From: Anniella stebbinsi | Taxonomy: Eukaryota; Chordata; Lepidosauria; Squamata; Anniellidae | Direction of reading: 5' to 3' | Assembly (NCBI GenBank): GCA_029215795.1 | Contig: JARDYH010000001.1 | Location: 190,409,654-190,473,653 of the forward strand | Length of the DNA: 64,000 nucleotides | In this document: in pieces, positions 10,966 through 20,760 of the stretch | How positions within the stretch are numbered: the stretch's first letter is position 1 | Layout: every line of letters begins with the position of its first letter | Made by a program: the position numbers and the translations under genes | The notes under the pieces: model-generated | What the model saw: the letters and a program-made list of their open reading frames with translations, nothing else | Databases searched by the model: none | What the model was told of the DNA's origin: nothing

Positions 10966-11395
10966 TTAAAAAATGCAAACAGCATCTACTTGTAGGTGGG
11001 TGTGATAATTATTGGGATAACAGCAGGCAGGGAGGGGAAATTTAACCCTTTCCTCTCTTGAGGCAGTCCTGAGGGAATCCCTCTGAAGCAGGAAATAAGG
11101 GATTTCCTCCCAATGTAAATAGCAGCTTCAAAGGAGGGCTTTCCTCAGGACAGTAGCAAGAGAGAAAAGAGTTAAATTCCCCTCAGGATTTCCTTGCAGG
11201 ATTGCGATCAGCTCCTTTTCATGTGGTTTCATCTGGGCCTTTTCTTTCTGGACAAGTTCTACATGTTTCATTACACAGCCACTAGATGGTGCTACGATAT
11301 AGCAGGATTCCGGAAATCCACCTGAAATTTATCACACGTTGAAGTCTCTTATTGCATTTTCCTCCATAGAGAATTAAGCCACTATAAAGGCCAGA
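10966..11395. other. Nothing recognised
   Basis: No gene or repeat could be supported. Confidence 0.4.
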
Positions 11396-11510
11396 AAAGA
11401 TGGGTAGGACCTTGGAGGTTGACAATGCCATGTAAAGGACTCACAAAAAAATGTGAGTGACCAATCACAAGCGCACAATAAAAGCCTCATGTAGAAATGC
11501 TCTTTGACCA
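11396..11510. repeat. Interspersed repeat shared with 37540-37660
   Basis: Shared blocks are GGTTGACA, CATGTAAA, GACCCACAAA/GACTCACAAA, TGTGAGTG.CCAATCA and ACGTAGAAA/ATGTAGAAATGCTC. The last block also occurs at 15630-15645. This is an old repeat with unknown class and boundaries. Confidence 0.5.
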
Positions 11511-11739
11511 TCTCCAAGATCAGCTGTGCTGGATGGGGATGGGTAGAGCTCAGTTTATACCTGCCCTTCTTTAGCTACAGTCCAGCCTTTAGCTTTGCAA
11601 TTTCAGTAGTATTCATGCACATATAAATTGACATGCAATAGAAACCACAGACCAATGTTATGTTTGCAAAATACTTCCCAAATTTTTGTTGTGATTTTTT
11701 TTAAAAAAAACCCCACCAGTAGTTAATATTCTCTGTGCA

Positions 11740-11815
11740 AATGCTGCAATCCTAAGCATGCTTTCCTGGGAGTAAGTGTAGCTGAACACAATGGGTAAAC
11801 AAACATAGGACTGTG
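11740..11815. repeat. Short palindromic repeat (CTGCAATCCTAAGCATGC type)
   Basis: GCTGCAATCCTAAGCATGCT, then CCTGGGAGTAAG and ACAATGGG, match the 7718 repeat family in diverged form. Confidence 0.5.
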
Positions 11816-13854
11816 GTGTAAACAGTAGATTTTGCTGACTTTGAGAAGAAATACTGTTAACCTCGTGATATTAGCCTGTGATGTCCCTGAGTCTTAATTT
11901 CTTTTACTGCATGCAGCCACTGAAGATCTTTGCCTGCTGGTGAAAGAGTTAAATGAGCATGCTGGCTTAGTTTTTATTTGTTTTCATTCTGGATACCATG
12001 TAGGGAAATAAGGAAATGTGGCTGCTCCCACTGGGAATGTGTAGGCCTTTAAAATGTTTATACAGTAAAAGAGAGTATTGGTTAAGTTAAACTGTGATCA
12101 TGGGAAAAAGACATAAAGAAAGTCCCTCTGGGACCAGACTCAACTTTGTGATAGGTGAGTGAGATGTGAAATGCAGTTGCTGTGGAATGTCATCAACAAC
12201 TGCTTTGGGATGTCAGTAGAGCCTTCCATTTATGACAAAGGGTTTTCTTTCAAAGCCTCAAAGAATAGCTTAGGAAAAGGAAGACTTTTAATAGATTCCA
12301 GGGCAATGTTGTGTTAGTGTCCTTGATAGTTTGGATAGGAGAGAAAAAGACCATGAGGGCCTTTGGTGTTAGACTTGGATTGTGTAACCCAGGCTCAAAT
12401 TCCTGCTAAGGTATGAAGCTCATTGAATGAATGGCCATGGACAAGTTGTTAGCTGGGATCCAAACAACTGCGCAACTTGCTCCACCCAGGAGTTACATTT
12501 CTTAAACAGCAGCTCCTCCTTGTGCCATGTGGCAAACCGCTTTTGAATCTGAAAGGGCTTCCCAAGCATGCATGGTGGCGGTGGAGTACATGAAATCCAT
12601 GGTTTAAATGAAAAAAGCCACCAGCACCATAACTGGGCACACCTAAAATATTGTAGCTCTGTGGATGCTGGCAATTGTCTTGTACCCTGATCTGTTTACA
12701 GTATTGTTATGAAGACAAATGAGTAAGCCATTTTGAAATGCTGTAGGCGTGATAAATAATAGACATTTTAGCAATCTGATTATTTAGAATACATAGGAAA
12801 TATCTGAAACTTGCAAGCCTTTGCATTATTTGCCAATTGTAGATTGCTTCATTTCAGAGGCCAAAAAGTGTAGCTTTGCAAATAGAACACAAATCAAACA
12901 TACACACACATCAAAAAACAGACGCCCTCCCTCAAACCACGTAATTTTTATAATGAGATTATAGTAGCCTAACTTCTTATTCAGTTGCATAATATTATAC
13001 TCAACTGTTGTTTATGTATTACTATGTTGCAGGTCTACACGGGGCCAGTTTCATTCATTACTCCTTATTGGGGGCTTCTCTACATGATGATACCATCATT
13101 CTACCATTTCTTCACTGAGATTTCCCCTCCCCAACTCGTTTTATTTTAAGCTGGGGAAAATACAGTATTCTTTCTACTCACAACATCAGACTGCCATTGC
13201 CTGCCTGTGTATTGTTGCCATATTGGTGCATGTGGGTGGAACTGAGGGGTGTGATTGTCAGACTTTGAGAACAATGGGGCGGTGGGTTGCCTTCCCATTC
13301 CTGGCACTTCCAACTTCTGCCTTCGCCATTTGGAGTTGCATTGGCAGGTCAGCAGATCAGCAGGATGGCCATTGCTGAACAATGATAGAGTAACATGGTT
13401 GAGAATGTGGAGCCCATTGCTTCTCCAGGTGCTGCTGCTCCGCATGCCCACCAGGGTCGGGGGGGTTCCTGGCAGCGCTTGATAACCTGGATATTTGTGG
13501 GGAGACTAAAATACAGGAACAACTCTGCAACAGGCATTGGAACATTGATTCCTTTGAGTATATAGGCCATGTGATGTCCACACGTGGAATCCCCCCTCAC
13601 ACTTTGCTTAGACCTTGAATAGGAATTGGCCACTTGCTTTACCTTTGGATGCATTAGATTTCCCTCCTCCCTATAGAGACCTGGGTAGTTTTTTTAAAAA
13701 GTGAGGCTTGGTTACCCAGGGGCTGCCTATACTTGGAAAAAGTCCTGCGGTGGCTGTGGATTTGCGCCGCATTGGTTAGACGACGCAGGTGCAGCTTTGC
13801 AGCCACCACAGGGCTTCCCTGCGATGCTGCATTTTGAACAAGTCAGAGATTTAA
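11816..13854. other. Nothing recognised
   Basis: About 2 kb with no repeat or gene I can support. Overlapping open frames on both strands at 13146-13654 are short, mutually antisense and without recognised domains. Confidence 0.4.
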
Positions 13855-14274
13855 CTTCTTTAGAGGAGAGCAACGAGGATGACCAGGGGGCTGGAAACAA
13901 AGCCCTATAAGGAGACTGAAAGATCTGGGCATGTTTAGCCTTGAGAAGAGAAGACTGAGGGGAAACATGACAGCACTCTTCAAATACTTGAAAGGTTGTC
14001 ACACAGAGGAGGGCCAGGATCTCTTCTCGATCAAGTTACAGGAAGCCAGATTCCAACTGGACATGAGGAAAAACTTCCTGACAGAGCAGTACGATAATGG
14101 AACCAATTACCTAGGAAGGTCATGGGCTCTCCCACCCTAAAGACATTCAAAATGCAGCTGGGCATTCATGTTTCAGGTATGCTTTAAGGTGGATTCCTGC
14201 ATTGAGCAGGGGGTTGGACTCGATGGCCTTATAGGCCCCTTCCAACTCTACTATTCTATTATTCAACATGGGGC
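13855..14274 (+). mobile_element. CR1 LINE 3' end
   Basis: The conserved CR1 run GAGGATGACCAGGGGGCTGG, TTTAGCCTTGAGAAGAGAAG and CAAATACTTGAAAGGTTGTC leads to TTGGACTCGATGGCCTTATA and the terminal CTACTATTCTATTATTC repeat. CR1 elements end in short ATTCT(ATG)-type tandem repeats rather than poly(A). It is 5'-truncated with frame breaks. A younger copy is at 55537-55985. Confidence 0.85.
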
Positions 14275-14456
14275 AGAGCTTGATGGAAGGTGACCAGCAA
14301 TTGGTCACCTTCCACCAGGTTCTGCCCCCTGTTGACCCTGGATTGGCCAGAAACCCCAAACTCCCTCCTCGGCATTGGGATTACCTGATGCTGCTCTGGG
14401 AGAGGGAAAGCACGGGGTTGAAGAGGGAGGTGGTGCCAAGCTGGCACCATGAAGAC
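14275..14456. other. Short gap with a local palindrome
   Basis: GAAGGTGACCAGCAATTGGTCACCTTCCACC at 14285-14313 contains a hairpin of the type GAAGGTGACC / GGTCACCTTC. The rest is unrecognised. The 8-bp left target duplication of the next element lies at 14449-14456. Confidence 0.5.
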
Positions 14457-15344
14457 TAGGGATGTGTACCGTATCATTCCGATGTCCGATAACAAACTGA
14501 TAAGATAGTTATCAGACATCCGATTAACGACAACGATACAAATTCCAGGAGGCCCTATCTGATCGGATCTGAAATCCATTTGTGCGATAACTATCGGACA
14601 TATTGGATATTTGGACCGCCATTTTAGGGCCCTCCCCCCCTCCCTCCCTCCCCCTTCCACTCATGCTCCTTACCTGGGCCTTCCCCAATGCCGTCCGCTG
14701 CTATTCGCTACTCCTGACTGCTGAGAACTAGGCTTTGTGGCCTAGATCTCAGTAGAGTGAAGATGCACTGGGTGATGACATCACCCGGAGCGTCATAGCT
14801 TTACTGAGAACTAGTCCGTAAAGCCTAGTTCTCAGTAGTCCAGAGCAGCGGACAGCAGCGGGGAAGGCCCAGGTAAGGGGGACCCCTCCCTCCCTCCCCC
14901 CTCACGCTCCTTACCTGCGGCCTTCCCTGCCACCGCCACCCCGTACTACTGCTAAACAGGCTTACTGGCCTGTTCATCAGTACAGAGCCGCGCTGAATGA
15001 TGACGGCATCACTTGGTGCTTCTCTGTACTGACGAACAGGCCGGAAAGCCTGTTTAGCAGTAATACGGGGCGGTGGAGGCGGTGGGTAAGAAGCACGAGT
15101 GGGGGGAGGGAGGGAGTGCCGGCCCAGTGTTTTTCACCATAGACTTGCATTGGGGGAAAGCTTTCTTTCCCTCAATGCAAACCTATGGGGAAAACACCGT
15201 TACCGAATCGGAACTTCCGATATTTATCGGATATTAGATCCGATCAAATCCAGGTACTCCCCGATATGATTGGACCCAAAAAAAATTTATATCGGAATTT
15301 CCGATAATGATATGATACGGTAATTTCAGCCGTGTACATCCCTA
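14457..15344. mobile_element. 888-bp hAT-like non-autonomous element with two internal hairpins
   Basis: It starts TAGGGATGTGTACCGTATCA and ends with the inverted counterpart, GTACATCCCTA. It is flanked by an exact 8-bp target duplication, ATGAAGAC, at 14449-14456 and 15345-15352, which is the hAT duplication length. Subterminal AT-rich repeats contain many copies of the GATAACTATCGGACAT type. Two GC-rich palindromes occupy 14669-14877 and 14910-15090. The first has the core GGTGATGACATCACCC and arms carrying CTGAGAACTAGGCTT. CTTACCTG and CAGGTAAG sit at the arm edges. No transposase is encoded, so it would depend on an autonomous relative. The hAT label rests on the duplication length and general structure. 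Confidence 0.8.
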
Positions 15345-16557
15345 ATGAAGACAGTCGCCCTGGTTGCCAATACTGGAAGGCTATGCCAATCACAAGAGGG
15401 TGACCAATAACCGGCTAGGAGGGAGGGAAATGGGTTTGAATCACAGAAGTAAATGCGAGAGTCAAACCTTCATACAAAGGCTTGACTCGCAACAATGGTG
15501 CTGCTCAGGAGAGGTGCTACCTCTCCATGTAAAGAAAAGAAATGGAAAATTCCATGATAAAACCAGCCAGTGTAAAGGGCCCATGACTGAAGAGGAAGCA
15601 AAACAGCAGTACAGTTCCGGGAAGAAAAGCGTCATGTAGAAATGCTCTCATTTTGCAAACACTAGTTAATTTCCCCTATCTCCAGTCAGAGGGAGATGGG
15701 CAAATTCTTTGAGTGGAGTAGGGAATGCTCTCTGCTTTACTACAGCCAGTTCTACACTGGAGGGGTGTAAAGGGCACAGGGCGGGGGGGTGAGGTGGGGC
15801 GGAGGTGAAAGCATTGGTTCCCACTCCCTTTTTCTGCACCAGTTCATCACTATGGTGCATATGTATATAAAGTGAAATGCCCAGCTTTTAAACAGAAAAG
15901 GGTACCTGCCATTCTTTTGCGTTTACATGATTTCAGAAAATGGTTCAAAAATTTTACCCAAGTGCCTTCAACGATCCCATACCCCTTTTGGCTGACTGAA
16001 AACATAGTACGAGTATGACGTCACATACTCAGTACCTTCAGATCTTAGGCAAGGTCTGATCTTCCTCCGGAGAGGAATTTAGATATGTGCTTAACTTTCA
16101 ATAAACATATGCTTATTACTTCCCAAAGTGACTTGAGTGCTTTTTCTTCAAGCTTTTAAAAACATTCTTTCCTTCTTATTTGGCCAGAGTTCCCTTTATT
16201 TTCATACACTCCCCTCAATTAAATGTTCTGACATTTCTGAGTCACCCTACGTGCTCCCTAGGAAAATAAGGGAATTTCTGATAGTCCATGGAGGGCATGG
16301 GGTGAGGGAAGAAGCAGAATTTTTTTTTTGCATTGTAGAGCCGAAGAGGAAAAACTCTGAGGGCCCTTGCTCAGCCTTCATATCCCACAATTTACCAGGG
16401 CAGAATGGTGGACATGGCTGGCGCTGCTGTATCTGTGCCTGAACTCTTTCACCCTTTCTTTCATTTTCCCAATACGTAGAAGGCATCTTGCATCACCCAT
16501 TATAGCACTGAGAACATTGTAATGAATTGTTTGACGATATATTATCAATAAATGATG
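15345..16557. other. No gene recognised
   Basis: Holds the right target duplication of the previous element (15345-15352), a GCGTCATGTAGAAATGCTC block shared with 11490 and 37640, and nothing else I can support. Confidence 0.4.
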
Positions 16558-16628
16558 GTCTATGTTGGGGTGACCAGATAAAATCCAGGTCAGGGCTCAT
16601 GTAACTTTAACAGTTGTAGAGAAAAGGG

Positions 16629-17730
16629 TAGGGTGACCAGATTTTGGAACCCAAAATCCCGGTCCCCCCCGCCACCCAAAACAACCCCCCCACCAAGCCA
16701 TCCCCCAAAACAACCCCCCAAGCAACCCCCCATCCAAAACAACCCCCCCACCAAGCCACCCACCCCCAAAAAACATCAGCCGCCCGGACCTACCGGGTTC
16801 TCTTCCGCTGCGGCCCCCGCCGGGTCCGCCACCCCCCCAGGTCCCCTGCCGCCGCCGCTGGGTCTTCCTCCTCCGCCGCCGGGTCCTCCGCCGCTGGGCT
16901 CGTAAGGCCAGCGGCCGCGCGGAAGAGGCAGGGGAGGGCCGGATCCGGAAGTGACGTAATTGGCCCTCCCCCGCCTCTTCCGCACGGCCTCTGGCCTCGT
17001 TGGGGCTAGTCGCGATGGTGACGACCCTCGAGGAGCCCGGATGCCCGTGCGGAAGAGGCGGGGGAGCTCCCCCGCCTCTACTGCGCAGGCGTCCGGGCTC
17101 CTCAGGGGTCGTCGGCATCGCGACGAGCCCCGACGAGGCCAGAGGCCGCGCGGAAGAGGCGTGGGAGGGTCGATTATGTCACTTCCGGATCCGGCCCTCT
17201 CCCGTCCCTTCAGTGCGGCCTCTGGCCTCACGAGCCCGGCAGCGGCGGTGGAGGACCCGGTGGCGGCGGACCCGGCCGCCCCAGCAGGTAAGTGCCCGAG
17301 CCCTGAGCCCCGCGCCTCGCGCTCCTTACCCGCAGGGGCGTCCGCTTCCCTCCGGTGCTCGAATCTACTGAGAAACAGGCTTCGTGGCCTGTCTCTCAGT
17401 ATCGCGCCAGGTGATGACGTCATCACCCGGCGCGCTACTGAGGGACAGGTTGCGAAGCCTGTTTCTCAGTAGATTCGAGCACTGGAGGGAAGCGGATGCC
17501 CCTGCGGGTAAGGAGCGTGAGGCGCGAGGGAGGGCACTTACCTGCTGGGGCAGCCGCTTCCCGGGCTCCTCCGTCGCCACCGCCGCCGGGTCTACCGCCG
17601 CTCCTCGCTTGCTGCCACCGCCGCATGACCCCCCGCCACCCCGGTTTGCCCCCACCGCCCCCCGGTTGGGCCGGTTCGCCCCAGGTTTCCCGGTTAGGAC
17701 CGGGAAACCCCGAGCCATCTGGTCACCCTA
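16629..17730. mobile_element. 1.1-kb GC-rich hAT-like element nested in family A copy 1
   Basis: It starts TAGGGTGACCAGATTTTGG and ends CCATCTGGTCACCCTA, and is flanked by the 8-bp duplication GAAAAGGG (16621-16628 and 17731-17738). The interior is very rich in CpG and built from overlapping inverted repeats: GCGGAAGAGGC...GCCTCTTCCGC motifs at 16918-17210, and a large palindrome at 17273-17553. The long open frames on both strands (up to 216 codons) are proline-, glycine- and arginine-rich readings of these repeats and overlap each other antisense. No transposase was recognised. Insertion into copy 1 shows it moved later than that copy. Confidence 0.85.
17273..17553. repeat. Imperfect palindrome with CRE-like core
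   Basis: Arms of about 140 bases are centred on the perfect palindrome GTGATGACGTCATCAC at about 17411-17426, which contains the cAMP-response-element consensus TGACGTCA. The arms include CTACTGAGAAACAGGCTTCG and its complement. CAGGTAAG (17285-17292) and CTTACCTG (17537-17544) mark the edges. A similar module is inside the 14457 element. Any promoter activity is speculation. Confidence 0.8.
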
Positions 17731-17855
17731 GAAAAGGGAATTTCAGCCAGTGTCATTTGTATGCAATTAGTTCCTGGTGAAATTCTCTCTTCATCATAAC
17801 AGTTAAAGTTGCAGGGGCCCTGACCTGGATTTTATCTGGTCAGCCTAGTCTATGT

Positions 17856-18171
17856 GCTCAATCCCCAGCTTTGGAAAGGGAGTAAAAATAACTATTAAAA
17901 ACAACTATAGCCCTACACTGACAAGGGTCGCAGTGCAGGCCTAGCTAGTGGAAAAGTCTACTCCTAAACAAAAAGTGTAGGCTTAGCTTTCTGTTCAGGC
18001 TCAGTGGAGGGCAATTTTAGATGTTTATGTGCAGCTCATAATCTAAAGTTTAAGTGTCAACTTCAGGCCAATGTAAGAGTTTAGCTTTTAGTTTAGTTCT
18101 AAAAAAAACAGAGTGTAAGTCTAGAAAGTGCACACTGAATGAGTCTCATAGTGAGTCAGGCCCTGTACTTA
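17856..18171. other. Nothing recognised
   Basis: No gene or repeat could be supported. Confidence 0.4.
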
Positions 18172-18179
18172 GGATGACC

Positions 18180-18474
18180 AGATAAAATCCAGGTCAGGGC
18201 TCATGTAACTTTAACAGTTGTAGAGAAAAGGGAATTTCAGCCAGTGTCATTTGTATGCAATTAGTTTCTGGTGAAATTCCCTCTTCATCACAACAGTTAA
18301 AGTTGCAGGGGCCCTGCCTTCTTTTGTACATGGTCACTCTAGTATAGTGCATGCACCTTTAACTGTTGTGATGAAGAGGGAATTTCACCAGGAACTAATT
18401 GCATACAAATTCCCTTTTCTATACAACTGTTAAAGTTACATGAGCCCTGACCTGGATTTTATCTGGTCACCCTA
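18180..18474. mobile_element. hAT-like family A, copy 2 (dimer, internally deleted)
   Basis: Starts TAGGATGACCAGATAAAATC and ends ATCTGGTCACCCTA, flanked by exact CCTGTACT duplications (18172-18179 and 18475-18482). It is an inverted dimer of the unit in copy 1. The second half lacks about 20 bases between ACAAAT and TCCCTTTTCT relative to other copies. Non-coding. Confidence 0.9.
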
Positions 18475-18504
18475 CCTGTACTCCCAGGGGGCTCTAACTA
18501 CATT

Positions 18505-18718
18505 GGCCCTGTTCAGACAACATGCTAAACCATGATGGTTAAGTGTTTTGAGCTAAACATGATGGTTTAGCATGTTATGTGAACAATGGCTTAGTGTGTC
18601 GTGTGAGCCATTTCTAACCATGGTGACTGCATAACCACAGTTTAATCATGCTCACTAACCACTTGCTGCAAAAGGGCTAGCAGCCTAACCATGGCTTAGC
18701 GTGTCTCTGAATAGGCCC
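18505..18718. mobile_element. Inverted-repeat element with GGCCCTRTTCAGA ends
   Basis: The left end GGCCCTGTTCAGACAACATG faces CGTGTCTCTGAATAGGCC on the right. Inside are several AACCATGGTT-like repeats (AAACCATGATGG, CTAACCATGG). A shorter relative lies at 28008-28088. The target duplication is not clear. Confidence 0.6.
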
Positions 18719-18741
18719 AACGTCTCCTTAAACCTTACCTA

Positions 18742-18980
18742 AGGAGCCTATCTACACACACAGGATAAAACACTTTGAAAACGTTTTGAAAACTGTATAT
18801 GGAGTCGGTCCTGGGCCCCAACAGTTCTCAAAACTGTCATCCTATCTACACTACTGCTTTAAAGTGGTTTAAAATGGTTTATAACAGTTTTGAGAACTGT
18901 TGGGGCGCAGGAAACACTCCACAGACAGTTTTCAAAATGTTTTCAAAGTGTTTTATCCTGCTCGGTGTAGATAGGCTCCT
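18742..18980. mobile_element. Inverted-repeat element with AGGAGCCTATCTACAC ends
   Basis: AGGAGCCTATCTACAC at the left is matched exactly by GTGTAGATAGGCTCCT at the right. Inside, GGGCCCCAACAGTTCTCAAA pairs with TTTTGAGAACTGTTGGGGCG, and AAACACTTTGAAAACG pairs with its complement near the right end, so nearly the whole element folds back. A shorter relative is at 47648-47775. The superfamily is unknown and no clear target duplication was seen. Confidence 0.75.
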
Positions 18981-19349
18981 ATTGTCCACCTCCATTCTTA
19001 GCAGGTTTAAGTGACCTAGATTTTCATGCACTGGAGTCTAGTGCAGACGTAGAGATGAGTCCCTCCTAATTTAAGTGCTGCAGCAGCAGCTGGGGGGGGG
19101 GGCAGTTAGTGAAATGTCTCAGAGCCAGGGTCAAGATGATAGGAAACAATTTTTTTGGTCAGGTAAACAAGCCTGTTGAAGGAAAAGAGGAGTGCAGAAG
19201 AGGATCTGGGACATATTTCCATATGCTTTACTACATGCACTCCTATGCTCACTACCTACACTGCTATTTGGTCATGTACCAGGGCAGCTTCCCAGATCAA
19301 GGAAGTGTGTGTTTTCTTCTCTGACCTTTCTGGGTTCCTGGCATTCTTA

Positions 19350-20760
19350 GGGAGTAGAACAAAGAAGACCCTCAAGAGCATCCACTGGAATTTCAAGATT
19401 CAAACAGTTTGCCAGCACCACAGTCCGTGAATGCTGGAAGAAGACAGAGTTTGCTGTCTCTGTTCCTCAAATTCGTGCCATAAATTGTCAACTCCAGAGA
19501 ACAGACATCAATTCTGCAACAGTGAGGAAAGCTACCATGGACTTTGCGAATGCCATCAATTTGGTCACAGAATCCATCAGAACCCTGTTGTCTGAGTTAT
19601 CTGTAACATCTCTGCTTCCCAGACACAAGACAAAGAAGACCAACAGAAGGCTGTGACATTGCTATTTCACAGGTCAAGGAATGCTCCTCATTCAATGGGC
19701 ATCTGTTAGGTGCAGCACTGGTCCAGGGGAATTTGTTTCCAGCACATAATCATACATTCACAGCAAAGGAACTGAATGGAGCTGTTGAGGCCTACCCAAT
19801 ATTGGAAAAAACATTACCTGAAAATGGAGCTTTCCATGCCTTACAAGAGGGCAGAATTCAGCAGCAGAAAGGATGCTTCTTCATCCCTACACCTGCTTCT
19901 GGATAACAATCTGGGGACAACTTTGGGGAAGACTGTGATGTTGCTGAGAATCCTCATCACTAGGGTGACCAGATAAAATCCAGGTCAGGGCTCATGTAAC
20001 TTTAACAGTTGTAGAGAAAAGGGAATTTCAGCCAGTGTCATTTGTATGTAGTTAGTTCCTGGTGAAATTCCCTCTTCATCACAGCAGAAAGTTGCAGGGG
20101 CCCTGCCTTCTTTTGTATATGGTCACTCTAGTATATTGCCTGCAACTTTAACTGTTGTGATGAAGAGGGAATTACACCAGGAACTAATTGCATACAAATG
20201 ACACTGGCTGAAATTCCCTTTTCTCTACAATTGTTAAGTTACATGAGCCCTGTCCTCCTTTTCATATGGTCAGCCTACTCATCACCACTCCGATAACATT
20301 GGCAGAAGGTCATCCTCCGCTCTGAAGTGGAGCTAGACTTTCCTGTGGAACACTGTGTCAGAGGACAGAAACAATGGCTTGGCAACGCAGTCCCATAGAG
20401 AAATGAATGATTAAAGAAATCCTAGATTGAGCTGTTTGCCAGACAGAAAGAACATCGGGCCAAATTTCTCCAGAAATGTGTCTTCCAGGAGAGGTCTAGC
20501 AATGCCTCAAGTGATCACATCCAGCCTTTGGTAAGAGACTTCCCCTTTCAGTTCACTGATTTGTTTGCCTCTTTCCTAATTAATTTTCTCTCCATTCCCC
20601 ATTTTTCAGGTAGATCCTTCCACCAAATCTGCAGAAGAGAAGAGGTCTGGCAGAAGAGGGCTTGCTGTGCCTCAGAAAACTCTGGGCACTGTTCTTCTTG
20701 TAGGAGTAGTGAGCTTGTGGACATTGTCCAGTCCATTTATGCATTTCTTAAGTGTACTTG
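19350..20760 (+). pseudogene. Unidentified pseudogene-like stretch, interrupted by a hAT-like insertion
   Basis: I do not recognise the parent gene. A plus-strand open frame of about 95 codons ending near 19653 has codon-like composition (for example ATVRKATMDFANAINLVTES). A second in-frame run near 19770-19900 reads LNGAVEAYPILEKTLPENGA and then stops. Family A copy 3 (19961-20277) interrupts the stretch. At 20531-20609 a 79-base segment has GTAAGA at its start, an AATTAATT-TTCTC tract and TTTTTCAG at its end. It joins two codon-like runs, QPL and VDPSTKSAEEKR, which would make it a small intron. Several stops and frame shifts are present. It could be a decayed host gene fragment or chance, and confidence is low. 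Confidence 0.25.
19961..20277. mobile_element. hAT-like family A, copy 3 (dimer with chimeric ends)
   Basis: The left end TAGGGTGACCAGATAAAATC is type A, but the right end is type B (CTCCTTTTCATATGGTCAGCC). The flanks are exact CTCATCAC duplications (19953-19960 and 20278-20285). It is an inverted dimer of about 317 bp and non-coding. Confidence 0.9.

Larger units (their letters stand above)
16566..17847. mobile_element. hAT-like family A, copy 1: simple (monomer) form, split by a nested insertion
   Basis: It starts TGGGGTGACCAGATAAAATC and ends with the inverted counterpart ATTTTATCTGGTCAGCCTA. It is flanked by an exact 8-bp target duplication, GTCTATGT, at 16558-16565 and 17848-17855. Removing the nested element (16629-17730) and one copy of its 8-bp duplication leaves about 172 bp. 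That is a single unit with two inverted ends, unlike the roughly 318-bp double form of most other copies. No coding capacity. Confidence 0.85.

Noticed and set aside
16776..17426. 216-codon minus-strand open frame, and several long plus-strand frames
   Set aside because: They read through GC-rich inverted repeats of a hAT-like element, overlap antisense, and have Pro/Gly/Arg low-complexity content without any domain.
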